Made by a program: the position numbers and the translations under genes. From contig CAWFXC010000001.1 in the NCBI GenBank assembly GCA_963819735.1, positions 2,480,001 to 2,544,000 on the forward strand: a stretch of 64,000 nt of DNA. Direction: 5' to 3'. Source of the DNA: CAWFXC01 sp963819735. Its GTDB lineage: Bacteria > Actinomycetota > Acidimicrobiia > IMCC26256 > DASPTH01. Numbering within the stretch: the first letter of the stretch is position 1; each line of letters opens with the position of its first letter. The notes under the pieces are model-generated. The model ran no database searches, had not been told where the DNA came from, and worked only from the letters and a program-made list of their open reading frames with translations. Below are positions 8,381-17,756 of this stretch, piece by piece.

Positions 8381-8760
8381 CGGGATCCCTCGGGCGCGCC
8401 GCCGCCCACCGGAAGGTCGGCCGGCGATTCGGCGAGGACGTCGTGGGTGCCGGGCTCGGGGCGCACGTCGAAGCGGAGGCCCAGGGCGCCGAGCGCCACC
8501 ATCAGGTCGTTCAGCACGGGATCGTTGAGCGCGGGGAAGAGGTAGAGGCCGGGCGACGCATCGTGCAGCCCGCGCTCGTCGTTGCCCAGCGGCCGCCGGC
8601 CCGCGTTCAGCACCTGACGACCCAGGCCGGGCACTTCGACGACGACCGCGGCGTCCTCGAGCGCGTAGAGCTCGACGAGCTCATCGAGCGCGCGGTACAC
8701 GGTGCCGAGACCCGATCCGAGCCGGGCCGATTCGACGAGCGATTGGCTGAATTCGATCAC
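8377..8760 (-). CDS. Conserved hypothetical protein (127 aa)
   Basis: This soluble protein begins MIEFSQSLVESARLGSGLGTVYRALDE and continues with a beta-rich segment (AAVVVEVPGLGRQVLNAGRRPL) and a C-terminal VLNDLMVALGALGLRFDV. The layout is faintly like a GAF-type sensory fold, but I cannot assign it. The GTG at 8760 follows GGAGGG closely. Its stop overlaps the start of the next gene. It is transcribed away from argS, with about 230 bases between them. Confidence 0.65.
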   Translation of the reverse strand: MIEFSQSLVESARLGSGLGTVYRALDELVELYALEDAAVVVEVPGLGRQVLNAGRRPLGNDERGLHDASPGLYLFPALNDPVLNDLMVALGALGLRFDVRPEPGTHDVLAESPADLPVGGGAPEGSR

Positions 8761-8994
8761 TGACCCTCCGCCAGGTTCCGAGGACGATAGCCCGCACGTG
8801 CGGGCCCTCCGAACGGGCGCGCGACGGGACGCGTGATCCGGCCCTCGACCGTCGGCACACCGGTCGACCGAATCGCTCGCCGATTCCACCGAATCCGGCG
8901 AATCGCCCGGCGAATCGCTCCGATGGCGCGCGCGGTGCCCCACTACGATGCGCGGCACGGCGAGCGGCGATGGGCGCCGACGCCGCCCACCCTC

Positions 8995-10689
8995 TTGATC
9001 CGCGATCAGCTCCTCGCCGCTGTACACGTCGCGCTCGACGCCGCCGGATTCGACGCGCCGCCCGGCGGGATCACGCTCACCCCGCCGAAGGACACCGGCC
9101 ACGGCGACTTCACCACCAACGTCGCGCTGCAGCTCGCCAAGCCACTCGGGATTCCGGCGCGTGATGTCGCGGCGAAGATCGTCGTCGAGCTCGAACGGGA
9201 GCGTCCGGCGCACCTGGAACGGGTCGAGGTGGCGGGGCCCGGCTTCCTCAACCTCCATCTCTCGCCCACCTGGTTGCACGACGTCCTGCGGTCGGTCGTC
9301 GCCACCGGCGAGGGCTACGGCCACGGCACGGCCCTGGCCGGCGACCGGATCAACCTCGAGTTCGTCTCCGCCAACCCCACCGGTCCGCTGCATGCGGGCG
9401 GCGGTCGCTGGGTCGCCGTCGGCGACGCGCTCGCCAACCTGCTCGCGTCCCAGGGCGCGGTCGTGCACCGCGAGTACTACCTGAACGACGCCGGCAACCA
9501 GCTCGACACCTTTGCCGCGTCGCTGATGGCCCGGTACCGGGGCGAGGCCCCGCCGGAAGACGGCTACCAGGGTGAGTACGTGGTCGACATGGCCGCGCGC
9601 ATGCGGGCCGAGCTCGGCGACTCGGTCACCGAGGAGCAGGCACGGGAGTGGGGCTACCGCGACGCGGTTGCCGCCCTCCGCGACGACCTCGCCCGGATCG
9701 GCGTGCAGTTCGACACCTGGTTCTCCGAGCGCGAGCTCCACGAAGCCGGCCGGGTCGTGCGCGTGCTCGACGACCTGCGCGCCCGCGGCGTCGTGTTCGA
9801 CGACGACGGCGCCACCTGGTTGCGCGCCACCGACTTCGGCGATCAGCGCGACCGCGTGCTCGTCAAGTCCGACGGCAGTACCACCTACCTCTGCAACGAC
9901 ATCGCGTACCACCGCGACAAGTTCGAACGCGGGTGGGAGCACCTGATCGACATCTGGGGCGCCGACCATCACGGCCAGGTGAAGTCGCTGCAGGCGGGGC
10001 TCGAGGCGCTCGGTTTCCCCGCGGGCGAACCCGAAGTGCTGCTCGGTCAGTTGGTGAAGTTGGTGCGGGGCGGTGAACCCGTGCGCATCTCGAAGCGTTC
10101 GGGCAACGTGATCACGCTGGCCGACATCCTCGACGAGGTCGATCCCGACGTCGCCCGTCTCACCTTCCTGCTGCAGGGCATCGACACCGCGCTCACCTTC
10201 GACCTCGACGTCGTCACTGCGCAGTCGATGGAGAACCCCGTCTACTACGTGCAGTACGCGCACGCCCGGATCGCGTCGATCGGGCGCCGCGCGGTCGAGC
10301 AGGGCGTCACCCGACTCCCGATCCTCGACACGTCGCTCGCCCCGCTCACCCATGAACGCGAGCTCGACCTGCTGCGCGCGCTCGCCGCATACCCCGACGT
10401 CGTCGCCGATGCCGCTGGGCTGCGTGCACCGCACCGGGTCACCACGTGGGTGCGCGACTTCGCCAAGACCTTCCACGGTTTCTACCGCGACTGCCGCGTG
10501 CTCACCGACGACGCCGCGCTCACACAGGCCCGGCTCTGGTTGGCCGAGGCCAGCCGCCTCGGCCTCGCGAGCGCGCTCGCCATCCTCGGCGTGCACGCCC
10601 CCGACGAGATGACCCGCATCGTCGAGGTCGACGGTCCCGACGCCCTCGACGCCCTCGACGCCCTCGACGCCGCGGGCGAGAACGACTGA
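8995..10689 (+). CDS. argS: Arginyl-tRNA synthetase
   Basis: This class I aminoacyl-tRNA synthetase attaches arginine to its tRNA. The HIGH-type signature reads ANPTGPLHAGG (about residues 123-133), the KMSKS-type signature reads RISKRSGNVITL (about residue 365), and the C-terminal anticodon-binding domain (DALR type) follows. From the TTG at 8995 the protein has 564 residues, near the family norm; an ATG at 8923 would add 24 poorly conserved residues, and neither has a clear ribosome site. The C-terminus carries a slipped nine-base repeat coding DALDALDALDA (about 10641-10672). TGATG at the end overlaps lysA. Confidence 0.95.
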   Translation: MIRDQLLAAVHVALDAAGFDAPPGGITLTPPKDTGHGDFTTNVALQLAKPLGIPARDVAAKIVVELERERPAHLERVEVAGPGFLNLHLSPTWLHDVLRSVVATGEGYGHGTALAGDRINLEFVSANPTGPLHAGGGRWVAVGDALANLLASQGAVVHREYYLNDAGNQLDTFAASLMARYRGEAPPEDGYQGEYVVDMAARMRAELGDSVTEEQAREWGYRDAVAALRDDLARIGVQFDTWFSERELHEAGRVVRVLDDLRARGVVFDDDGATWLRATDFGDQRDRVLVKSDGSTTYLCNDIAYHRDKFERGWEHLIDIWGADHHGQVKSLQAGLEALGFPAGEPEVLLGQLVKLVRGGEPVRISKRSGNVITLADILDEVDPDVARLTFLLQGIDTALTFDLDVVTAQSMENPVYYVQYAHARIASIGRRAVEQGVTRLPILDTSLAPLTHERELDLLRALAAYPDVVADAAGLRAPHRVTTWVRDFAKTFHGFYRDCRVLTDDAALTQARLWLAEASRLGLASALAILGVHAPDEMTRIVEVDGPDALDALDALDAAGEND

Positions 10690-12048
10690 TGGCCGCCGAC
10701 GCCGCGGCCGCGGGCCGCCACGCCGACGACCCCGTCGCGCTCGGCCTCCTGCCGCGCAGCGCGCGCGTCGACGACGCCGGTCGCCTCTCACTCGGCGGCT
10801 GCGACGTCGAGCAGCTCGCCGACCTCTTCGGCACGCCGCTCTACGTCTACTGCGAAGACGAGCTGCGCCTCCGCTGCCGCGAATACCGCGACGCCTTCGG
10901 TGCCGACGCGGTGGCCTACGCGGGCAAGGCGTTTCTCTGCGTCGCCATGGCCAAACTCGTCCAGCAGGAAGGCCTGCACCTCGACGTCGCCACCGGCGGC
11001 GAGCTGCACGTCGCGCAACGCGTCGGCTTCCCGCCCGCCCGGATCGTCTTCCACGGCAACAACAAGTCGGAAGCCGAGCTCGCAGCCGCGCTGCAGGCCG
11101 GAGTGGGGCGCATCGTCGTCGACTCGTTCGACGAGCTCGACCGCATCGAGACGCTCGTCGCCGGCGGCCTGCCCCAGCCGAACGTGCTGGTGCGCGTCAC
11201 CCCCGGCGTCGAGGCCCACACCCACGAGTACATCGCCACGGGGGCCATCGACTCCAAGTTCGGGTTCACGGTGTCGACCGGCGCCGCGCGCGACGCCGCG
11301 CTGCACGTGGCCAAGTCCGACGCCATGGAGCTGGCCGGCTTCCACTGCCACATCGGTTCGCAGATCCTCTCGCTCGAATCGTTCGCGCTCGCGATCGCCG
11401 TTGTCGCGGCAATTGGCCGCCGACGTCGGCCGCGCCACCGGCGCGCCCATCGGCGAGCTGAACCTGGGCGGGGGTCTCGGCGTGCCCTACACCACCGACG
11501 ATCTCGACGCCCCGCCGATCGCCGCGTTTTCCGCGTTCGTGCGCGACAACTTCGCGCGGGCGTGTCGCGACGCCGGCCTCGATCCGGCCCCCCGGCTCAC
11601 GGTCGAGGCGGGCCGTTCGATCGCCGGTCCCGCCGGCATCACGCTCTACTCCGTCGGCACCATCAAGGAGATCCCCGGTGTCCGCACCTACGTCGCGGTC
11701 GACGGCGGGATGAGTGACAACCCGCGTCCCATCACGTACGGCGCGACCTACGAGGCGTTCGTGCCGGCACGCGTGACCGCGCCCCGGCCGTTGGTCGCCT
11801 CGGTCGCGGGCAAGCACTGCGAGCAGGGCGACATCCTGGTCACCGACGCCCACCTCCCCGCCGACGTCGCGGTCGGCGACGTGCTGGCCACGCCGGTCAC
11901 CGGCGCGTACGCGTACTCGATGGCTTCTACCTACAACCTCGTGCCGAGATCAGCGGTGGTCTTCGTCCGCGAGGGCCGCGCTCGGGCCGTCGTCCGCCGG
12001 GAATCGCTCGATGACCTCGTGACGCGCGACCAGTTTGAGGGAGACTGA
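10689..12048 (+). CDS. lysA: Diaminopimelate decarboxylase; frameshifted in this sequence
   Basis: This PLP enzyme makes L-lysine from meso-diaminopimelate. Family motifs are AYAGKAFLC (the PLP lysine), HGNNKSEAEL, FHCHIGSQI, ELNLGGGLGVPY, TVEAGRSIAG and the C-terminal GAYAYSMASTYN. The frame breaks at GG 11408-11409: removing one G turns ...AVVAAIG into AVVAQLAADVG and restores about 452 residues. All catalytic motifs flank the break intact, so a sequencing error is the likely cause. The start overlaps the argS stop and hom begins four bases after the stop, forming an operon for aspartate-family amino acids. Confidence 0.93.
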
Positions 12049-12052
12049 CCCG

Positions 12053-13342
12053 ATGGAGGAGCGCGTCCGAGTCGGAATCCTGGGGTGTGGGCACGTGGGG
12101 AGCGCGCTGGTGCGGCTCATCCACGACAACGCCGACGTGATCGAGGCCCGCGCCGGCATCCCGCTCGAGATCGTGCGGGTGGCGGTGGCCGATCCCACCA
12201 AGCAGCGCGACCTGCCGCTCCCGTCCAAGTGTTTCACCGGTGACGCCGCCTCGGTGGTGGGCGATCCCGACGTGGACATCGTGGTGGAGGTGATCGGCGG
12301 GATCGAACCCGCCCGCGCGCTCATCCTCGAGGCCCTGATGGGCGGCAAGCCGGTGGTCACCGCCAACAAGGAGTTGCTCGCCACCTACGGCCGGGAGCTG
12401 TTCGAGTGCGCCGAGGGCGCCGGCGTCGACATCCTCTTCGAAGCGTCGGTCGGCGGCGGCATCCCCCTCATCCGGCCCTTGCGCGAGTCGCTGGCCGGCG
12501 ACCGCATCCGCCGGGTGATGGGGATCGTCAACGGCACCACCAATTACATCCTCACCCGCATGAGCGACGCGGGGGCATCGTTCGCCGACGCGTTGGCCGA
12601 GGCGCAACGACTCGGGTTCGCAGAAGCCGATCCCACTGCCGACGTCGAAGGCTTCGACGCCGCGGCCAAGGCCGCGATCATCGCGTCGATCGCGTTCGGC
12701 GCGCGGGTGGTGGCCGGCGACGTGTACCGCGAGGGAATCGCCGACGTCACCCTCGACGACATCGCGTCGGCCCGCGACCTCGGCTACGTCGTGAAGCTGC
12801 TTGCCGTCGCCGAAGAGTTCGACGGCGAGGTCGCGGTGCGGGTCCACCCGGCGATGGTGCCGGTGCGCCACCCGCTCGCCTCGGTGCGCGACTCGTTCAA
12901 CGCGGTGTTCATCGAAGGCGACGCGGTCGGTGAGCTCATGCTCTACGGGCGCGGCGCCGGCGGCGCCCCCACCGCGTCGGCGGTGCTCGGCGATCTCGTC
13001 GACGCGGCGAAGAACCTGGTCGAGGGACGCAAGGGCGCGACGATCGGCACGCTCGCGCCCAAACCGATCCGCGCCATCGACGACGTCGAATCGCAGTTCT
13101 ACCTGCTCGTGGAGGTACCCGACCGGCCGGGAGTGCTCGCGGCGATCGCCGCCGAGTTCGCCGCGCACGGCGTGTCCATCCGTTCGATGCAACAGCGCGA
13201 CAAGGGCGAAGAGGCGCGCCTCATCTTCGTCACGCACAAGGCGCGTGAGTCGGATCTGCGGGCCACGGTCGTCGCGTTGCGCGACGTCGAGCAGGTGCAC
13301 CGGGTCGGTGCCGTGCTGCGGGTGATGGGGGAAGAGGAGTGA
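12053..13342 (+). CDS. hom: Homoserine dehydrogenase
   Basis: The 429-residue enzyme reduces aspartate semialdehyde to homoserine. It shows the NAD(P)-binding loop GILGCGHVGSALV (residues 7-19), the TANKELLATYG and VNGTTNYILTRM catalytic-domain motifs, DPTADVEGFDAAAK, and a C-terminal ACT domain (about residues 345-425, FYLLVEVPDRPGVLAAIA) that usually mediates threonine feedback. The ATG at 12053 has GAGGGAG at 12037-12043; an upstream in-frame GTG at 12035 is less likely. Its stop overlaps the thrC GTG start. Confidence 0.96.
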   Translation: MEERVRVGILGCGHVGSALVRLIHDNADVIEARAGIPLEIVRVAVADPTKQRDLPLPSKCFTGDAASVVGDPDVDIVVEVIGGIEPARALILEALMGGKPVVTANKELLATYGRELFECAEGAGVDILFEASVGGGIPLIRPLRESLAGDRIRRVMGIVNGTTNYILTRMSDAGASFADALAEAQRLGFAEADPTADVEGFDAAAKAAIIASIAFGARVVAGDVYREGIADVTLDDIASARDLGYVVKLLAVAEEFDGEVAVRVHPAMVPVRHPLASVRDSFNAVFIEGDAVGELMLYGRGAGGAPTASAVLGDLVDAAKNLVEGRKGATIGTLAPKPIRAIDDVESQFYLLVEVPDRPGVLAAIAAEFAAHGVSIRSMQQRDKGEEARLIFVTHKARESDLRATVVALRDVEQVHRVGAVLRVMGEEE

Positions 13343-14404
13343 ACCACGCCGGCTGGCCGGGGTTGATCGAGGCGTACCGCGACCACCTCCCGGTGACCGC
13401 CGCCACCCCGGTGGTCACCCTGCTCGAGGGCAACACCCCGCTGCTCGACGCGCCACGGGTCGCGCAACTCGCCGGTGTCGGTCGGGTGTGGCTGAAGGTG
13501 GAGGGTCTGAACCCCACCGGTTCGTTCAAGGACCGCGGGATGACCATGGCCATCTCCATCGCGGTCGAGCGCGACGCCAAGGTCGTCATCTGCGCGTCCA
13601 CCGGTAACACGTCGGCGTCGGCCGCCGCCTACGCGGCGCGCGCGGGCCTGCTGTGCGCGGTGGTCATCCCGGAGGGCCAGATCGCGCTGGGCAAGCTTGC
13701 GCAGGCACTGATCCACGGGGCCCGGGTGGTGCCCGTACGCGGCAACTTCGACCGACGCGTTGGAGATCGTGCGCGAGCTCGGGGAGCGCCCGGGCGTCGA
13801 GGTGGTCAACTCGGTGAACCCGGTGCGCATCGAAGGCCAGAAGACGGCCGCGTTCGAGATCGTCGACGTGCTCGGCGACGCGCCCACCGCGCACTGCATC
13901 CCCGTCGGCAACGCCGGCAACATCACCGCGTACTGGCGCGGCTACCGCGAGTACGAGGGTCTCGGGCGCTCCACCCGTCTCCCCCGGATGCTCGGGTGGC
14001 AAGCAGCCGGTGCCGCGCCGATCGTGCGGGGCGAGCCCGTGTTGCACCCCGAGACGTTGGCGACGGCCATCCAGATCGGCAACCCGGCGTCGTGGCAGGG
14101 CGCGGTCGACGCGCGCGACGAGTCGGGTGGGCACATCGGCGAGATCACCGACGCCCAGATCATCGAGGCCTACCGACTCCTGGCCGCGGAGGAGGGCTGC
14201 TTCGTGGAACCGGCGTCGGCGGCGTCGGTCGCGGGGTTGCTGCAGGCGGCGACCGATGGGCTCGTCACTCCCGACGACGTCGTCGTCTGCACCGTCACCG
14301 GCCACGGCCTCAAAGACCCCCAGCGCGCGATCAGCGAGGTGCAGGTCGGCGAATCGGTCGAGGCCTCGGCGACCACCGTCGCCGCCGCGCTGGACCTGTC
14401 GTGA
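13339..14404 (+). CDS. thrC: Threonine synthase; frameshifted in this sequence
   Basis: This PLP enzyme converts O-phosphohomoserine to threonine. Signatures are LLEGNTPLL, the PLP lysine in NPTGSFKDRGM (about residue 63), CASTGNTSASAAAYAARAG, and later VNSVNPVRIEGQKTAAFEI and CTVTGHGLKDP. The frame breaks at CC 13752-13753 (one extra C); removal gives GNFDDALEIVRELG and a 354-residue protein. It overlaps hom (GTGA) and the following SDR gene (GTGA). No GHMP-type homoserine kinase follows, although thrB normally sits here; see the ApgM-family gene at 16556. Confidence 0.93.
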
Positions 14405-15177
14405 GCACCGCGCTCGTGACGGGCGCGTCCGCGGGCCTCGGGCGCGCGTTCGCAGAACAGCTGGCGGCGCGCGGCACCGACGTCGTCCTCGCCGCGCGCG
14501 ACGCAGCCCGTCTCGCCGAGTTGGCGGCCGAGCTCGAACGCGTCCACGGTGTGGCGGCCGAGCCGCTCGCGGCCGATCTCCTCGCCGCCGACGGCATCGC
14601 GCGCGTGGAAGCTCGCCTTGTCGACCCGGCCCGGCCGATCGACCTCCTCGTCAACAACGCCGGGTTCGGCACCTTCGGCCGCTTCGCCGACCTCGACGTC
14701 GAGCGCGAGGTGCAGGAGGTCGAGCTCAACATCGTCGCCGTGGTTCGGCTCACGCACGCGGCCCTCGGCGCGATGGAGACGCGCGGCGACGGCGCGATCA
14801 TGAATCTCGCGTCGCTGGCGGCGTACCAACCCGCACCCCACAGCGCGACGTACGCCGCGACCAAGACGTTCGTGCACAGCTTCACCAATGCGGTGCACGA
14901 AGAGACGCGCGGCAGCGGCGTGCACGTGATGGTCGTCTGCCCCGGCTACACCCACACCGAGTTCCACGACCGCGCCGGGTTGGGCGACACCGCGCTACCC
15001 GAGTTCGTGTGGCAGTCGGCCGACCAGGTGGTGGCGGCTGCCCTGCGCGACCTCGATCGCCGCCGGGCGACGTCCATCCCCGGGCCGCTCAACCAGGTCC
15101 TCGCCGCGTTCTCCAGCATGGCCCCGGCCGGCATCACCCGCCGGGTGGCGGGCGAGATCGTCAAGCGCTCGGGCTGA
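14401..15177 (+). CDS. Short-chain dehydrogenase/reductase
   Basis: The 258-residue classical SDR has the cofactor motif TGASAGLG (residues 7-14), VLAARD at the end of the second strand (an Arg that favours NADP), NNAGFG, the catalytic Ser region NLASLAAY and YAATK (about residue 150), and CPGYTHTEF. The substrate is unknown. The GTG start overlaps the thrC stop, so it is cotranscribed with the lysine/threonine genes, but nothing in the sequence ties it to that pathway. Confidence 0.9.
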   Translation: MSTALVTGASAGLGRAFAEQLAARGTDVVLAARDAARLAELAAELERVHGVAAEPLAADLLAADGIARVEARLVDPARPIDLLVNNAGFGTFGRFADLDVEREVQEVELNIVAVVRLTHAALGAMETRGDGAIMNLASLAAYQPAPHSATYAATKTFVHSFTNAVHEETRGSGVHVMVVCPGYTHTEFHDRAGLGDTALPEFVWQSADQVVAAALRDLDRRRATSIPGPLNQVLAAFSSMAPAGITRRVAGEIVKRSG

Positions 15178-15181
15178 AGCC

Positions 15182-15254
15182 GCGCGCCACGCCTGCTCTT
15201 CGCGGCCACGCCTGCTTCTCGCGGCTACGCCGTCTTCTCGCGGCTACGCCGTCT
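15182..15254. repeat. Four imperfect tandem copies of a ~19-bp unit
   Basis: Units beginning CGCGCCACGCC, CGCGGCCACGCC, CGCGGCTACGCC and CGCGGCTACGCC follow each other at 18-19 base spacing. The last copy runs into the 3' end of the sugar-dehydrogenase gene on the other strand, including its stop codon region. The array fills the gap between two convergent genes; it looks like a local slippage expansion. Confidence 0.75.
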
Positions 15255-16497
15255 CCACCCGGAAGACGCCGTCGTTCAGCGACAGCACGAAGAGCTCACC
15301 GCCATTGCTCTGCCCGAACGCCGGCACCTCGTGCGAGGACGCGCCTGACTCGCGCATCGCGACGTTCGCGTTCGACCCCGGCACCAGCAGCCGGATGGTG
15401 CCGTCACAGTTGTCGCTGAACAGGTACGCGCCCGGCAGCCCCGCGATCTTCGTGCCCCGGTACACGAAGCCGCCGATGATCGCGCACGCGCCGGTGTCGT
15501 GCGACACCTCGTAGACCGGGGGTACGGCGTTGGCGGGCGCGCGCCCCTGGTACGCGTGGGTTCCCTCCAAGCGGTTCCACCCGAAGTTGTCACCGCGTCC
15601 GGCGTCGCGACCGTCGGTCGCGACCGCATGGTCGATCTCCTCCCACGCGTTCTGGCCGACGTCGCCGATCCACAGGTCGCCATTGGCGCGGTCGAAGGCG
15701 AAGCGCCACGGGTTGCGCAAGCCGTAGGCCCAGATCTCGGGCCGGGCACCGGCGCGGCCCACGAACGGATTGTCGGGCGGCACGGTGTAGGGCGCGCCGG
15801 CCGAAGGTGTCGGGTCGATGCGCAGGATCTTGCCCAGCAGCGTCGCGAGCGACTGGCCGTTGCCGCCGGCCGCGTGCCCCGGTCCCGAGTCGCCCGCCGC
15901 GCCGCCGTCGCCCAACGCGATGTAGAGGTCGCCGTCGGGACCGAACGCCAGTTGGTCACCATTGTGGTTGGGTTGGGGCTGGTCGACCTCGAGCACCGTG
16001 CGCCGCGACCCGGGATCGGCCACCGCACCCTGCATCGTCAACTCGTCGACGCGCGTGTTCCCCGCGGTGTCGGTGTAGTCGACGTAGAGGAGCCTGCCGT
16101 CGGGGGAGAACGCGATGCCGAGCAGCCCTCGCTCACCGCCGTCCTGGCTCACCTGGGAGGTGAGGTCGACGACCGGCTGCGCGAGCAGTTGGCCGTTGCG
16201 GATCCCGCGCACGACACCCTTCTGCTGGGTGACGTAGAGCGTGCGGTTCCCGGGCCGCGCCGCCATCGCGGTCGTGCTCGGCAGATCGGTGAGTCGGGTC
16301 AGGCGCAACGTGGGGGGCCACACCGCCACCGTCGTTGTCGGACCGGTCGTGCGCGGGCTGGTGGTGGTCGTCGATGTCGCTGCGATCGCCGCGCCGGACG
16401 TGACCGTGCCCAACACCGCGGCGAGCAGCCCGAACAAGACGGTGATCGAGGTGGTGAGCCTGGGCGCGAACGCGTGCCGCGGGCGGATCCGGCGCAT
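15244..16497 (-). CDS. Secreted glucose/sorbosone dehydrogenase-type beta-propeller (PQQ-dependent family)
   Basis: The 417-residue protein has an N-terminal export signal (TTSITVLFGLLAAVLGTVTSGAAIAA after a basic start) and a Thr/Ser-rich linker. The six-bladed propeller carries typical family motifs: ERGLLGIAFSPDG, YTDTAGNTRV, HNGDQLAFGPDGDLYIALGDGG, GKILRIDP, EIWAYGLRNPWRFAFD, GDVGQNAWEEI, GFVYRG and FSDNC. Family members oxidise aldoses using PQQ and calcium outside the cytoplasm; many annotated ones have no proven substrate. The ATG at 16497 starts the signal peptide. It diverges from the ApgM-family gene. Confidence 0.88.
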   Translation of the reverse strand: MRRIRPRHAFAPRLTTSITVLFGLLAAVLGTVTSGAAIAATSTTTTSPRTTGPTTTVAVWPPTLRLTRLTDLPSTTAMAARPGNRTLYVTQQKGVVRGIRNGQLLAQPVVDLTSQVSQDGGERGLLGIAFSPDGRLLYVDYTDTAGNTRVDELTMQGAVADPGSRRTVLEVDQPQPNHNGDQLAFGPDGDLYIALGDGGAAGDSGPGHAAGGNGQSLATLLGKILRIDPTPSAGAPYTVPPDNPFVGRAGARPEIWAYGLRNPWRFAFDRANGDLWIGDVGQNAWEEIDHAVATDGRDAGRGDNFGWNRLEGTHAYQGRAPANAVPPVYEVSHDTGACAIIGGFVYRGTKIAGLPGAYLFSDNCDGTIRLLVPGSNANVAMRESGASSHEVPAFGQSNGGELFVLSLNDGVFRVETA

Positions 16498-16542
16498 GAT
16501 CGGGACGACGGTACCGGCCCCGGAAACCGTCGCGGCCGCGCG

Positions 16543-16548
16543 TACGCT
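16543..16548 (+). promoter_or_regulatory. -10 box TACGCT, seven bases before the ApgM-family start
   Basis: TACGCT fits TAnnnT and lies seven bases upstream of the ATG at 16556, which has no Shine-Dalgarno sequence. A transcript starting at or next to the A of ATG would be leaderless. Confidence 0.5.
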
Positions 16549-16555
16549 GTGAGCG

Positions 16556-17707
16556 ATGAAGTACATCGTGCTGGTCCCCGACGGTTGCGCCGACGAACCG
16601 CTTGCCGAGCTCGACGGCCGTACGCCGCTCGAGGCCGCACGCATGCCGCACCTCGCGGAGCTCGCCGCGCGCGCGGAAGTGGGCCTGGCCGAGGTGATCC
16701 CGCCCGGCCTCCCGCCCGGGAGCGACGTCGGCAACCTCGCCATCCTGGGCTACGACCCCGTCGAGTTCCACACCGGCCGTGCGCCCATCGAAGCGGCGGC
16801 GATGGGTGTCGACCTCGCGCCCGACGAGGTCGCCTACCGGTGCAACCTCATCACCATTCACGACGGAATGATGGTCGACTTCGCGGCCGGCCACGTCACC
16901 AGCGAGCAGAGCCATCCGATCATCGCCGCCCTCGACCACGCATTGGGCAACGGGCGCGACGGCGTGCGCTTCCACCCCGGGGTCGAGTACCGCCACCTCT
17001 GTGTCGTCCCGCGCGACCTCGGCGATGCCGAGTGCGTGCCGCCCCACGATCTCACCGGCCGCGCCGCGGTGCTGCCCACCGGGCCGGCGGCCGAGAAGCT
17101 CATCGCGCTGATGGACGCGTCGAAGCCGGTCGTGCAGGCCGCCGCGGCAGCAGTCGGATCGGTGGCGACCCAGATCTGGCTCTGGGGCCAGGGGACCCGT
17201 CCGCAGCTCCCGCCGTTCGCGGACCGCTACGGAGTAGAGGGTCGCCTGTCGTCGGCCGTCGATCTCGTACGCGGCCTCGGGGTCTTGTCGGGCATCGAAG
17301 TGGTCGACGTGCCCGGCGCGACCGCCGGGTTCGACAACGACTACGTCGCGCAGCGCGAAGCCGCGCTCGACTCGCTGGCTGATCGTGACTTCTTCCTGCT
17401 CCACGTCGAAGCCACCGACGAGGCGGGCCACCAGGGCTCGGTCAGAGAGAAGGTCGCGTCGCTGGAACGATGGGACGCCGACATCATCGGCCCGCTCGTC
17501 GCCGCGCTCGGCGACACCCCGCACCGCATCCTGCTCCTGCCCGACCACGCGACCCCGTGCGCGCTCGGCACGCACACGTCGGTGCCGGTGCCGTATCTCC
17601 TCGCGGATTCGTCGGCGCCGGGAGCGGGTGGCGACTACTCCGAGCGCGGTGTCGCGGGTCGGGTTCCTGTCGCCGCGCACGGCCTCATGGCGCGTCTCAT
17701 CGGGTGA
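16556..17707 (+). CDS. ApgM-family protein: phosphoglycerate mutase homologue or proposed homoserine kinase
   Basis: The 383-residue member of the alkaline phosphatase superfamily matches cofactor-independent phosphoglycerate mutases of the archaeal type: VLVPDGCADEP, PPGSDVGNLAILGYDP, TGRAPIEAAAMGV, RCNLIT, and metal-binding LLHVEATDEAGHQG, LLLPDHATPC and GTHTSVPVPY. One subfamily (TIGR02535, known from the literature) is proposed to act as homoserine kinase because it occurs with threonine genes. Here it lies between hom-thrC and rho, exactly where thrB sits in mycobacteria, and no GHMP kinase is visible. I favour the homoserine kinase role, but sequence alone cannot exclude phosphoglycerate mutase. 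Confidence 0.8.
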   Translation: MKYIVLVPDGCADEPLAELDGRTPLEAARMPHLAELAARAEVGLAEVIPPGLPPGSDVGNLAILGYDPVEFHTGRAPIEAAAMGVDLAPDEVAYRCNLITIHDGMMVDFAAGHVTSEQSHPIIAALDHALGNGRDGVRFHPGVEYRHLCVVPRDLGDAECVPPHDLTGRAAVLPTGPAAEKLIALMDASKPVVQAAAAAVGSVATQIWLWGQGTRPQLPPFADRYGVEGRLSSAVDLVRGLGVLSGIEVVDVPGATAGFDNDYVAQREAALDSLADRDFFLLHVEATDEAGHQGSVREKVASLERWDADIIGPLVAALGDTPHRILLLPDHATPCALGTHTSVPVPYLLADSSAPGAGGDYSERGVAGRVPVAAHGLMARLIG

Positions 17708-17727
17708 TCGGAACCCGCCGGGGGTGT

Positions 17728-17756
17728 TTGCTCCCACGTGTCGTGAGCGGTACAGT
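17728..17756 (+). promoter_or_regulatory. Candidate rho promoter, TTGCTC-N17-TACAGT
   Basis: A -35-like TTGCTC (17728-17733) and -10-like TACAGT (17751-17756) are separated by exactly 17 bases. Transcription from here would leave a 5' leader of about 160 bases before rho, containing the hairpin CGCCCA-GTCGT-TGGGCG (17780-17796). Long leaders allow autoregulation by Rho itself, as known in enterobacteria; here that is inference. Confidence 0.5.

Noticed and set aside
8377..10791. An 800-codon minus-strand frame covering argS
   Set aside because: Only its last part (8377-8760) looks like protein; the rest is the GC shadow of argS.
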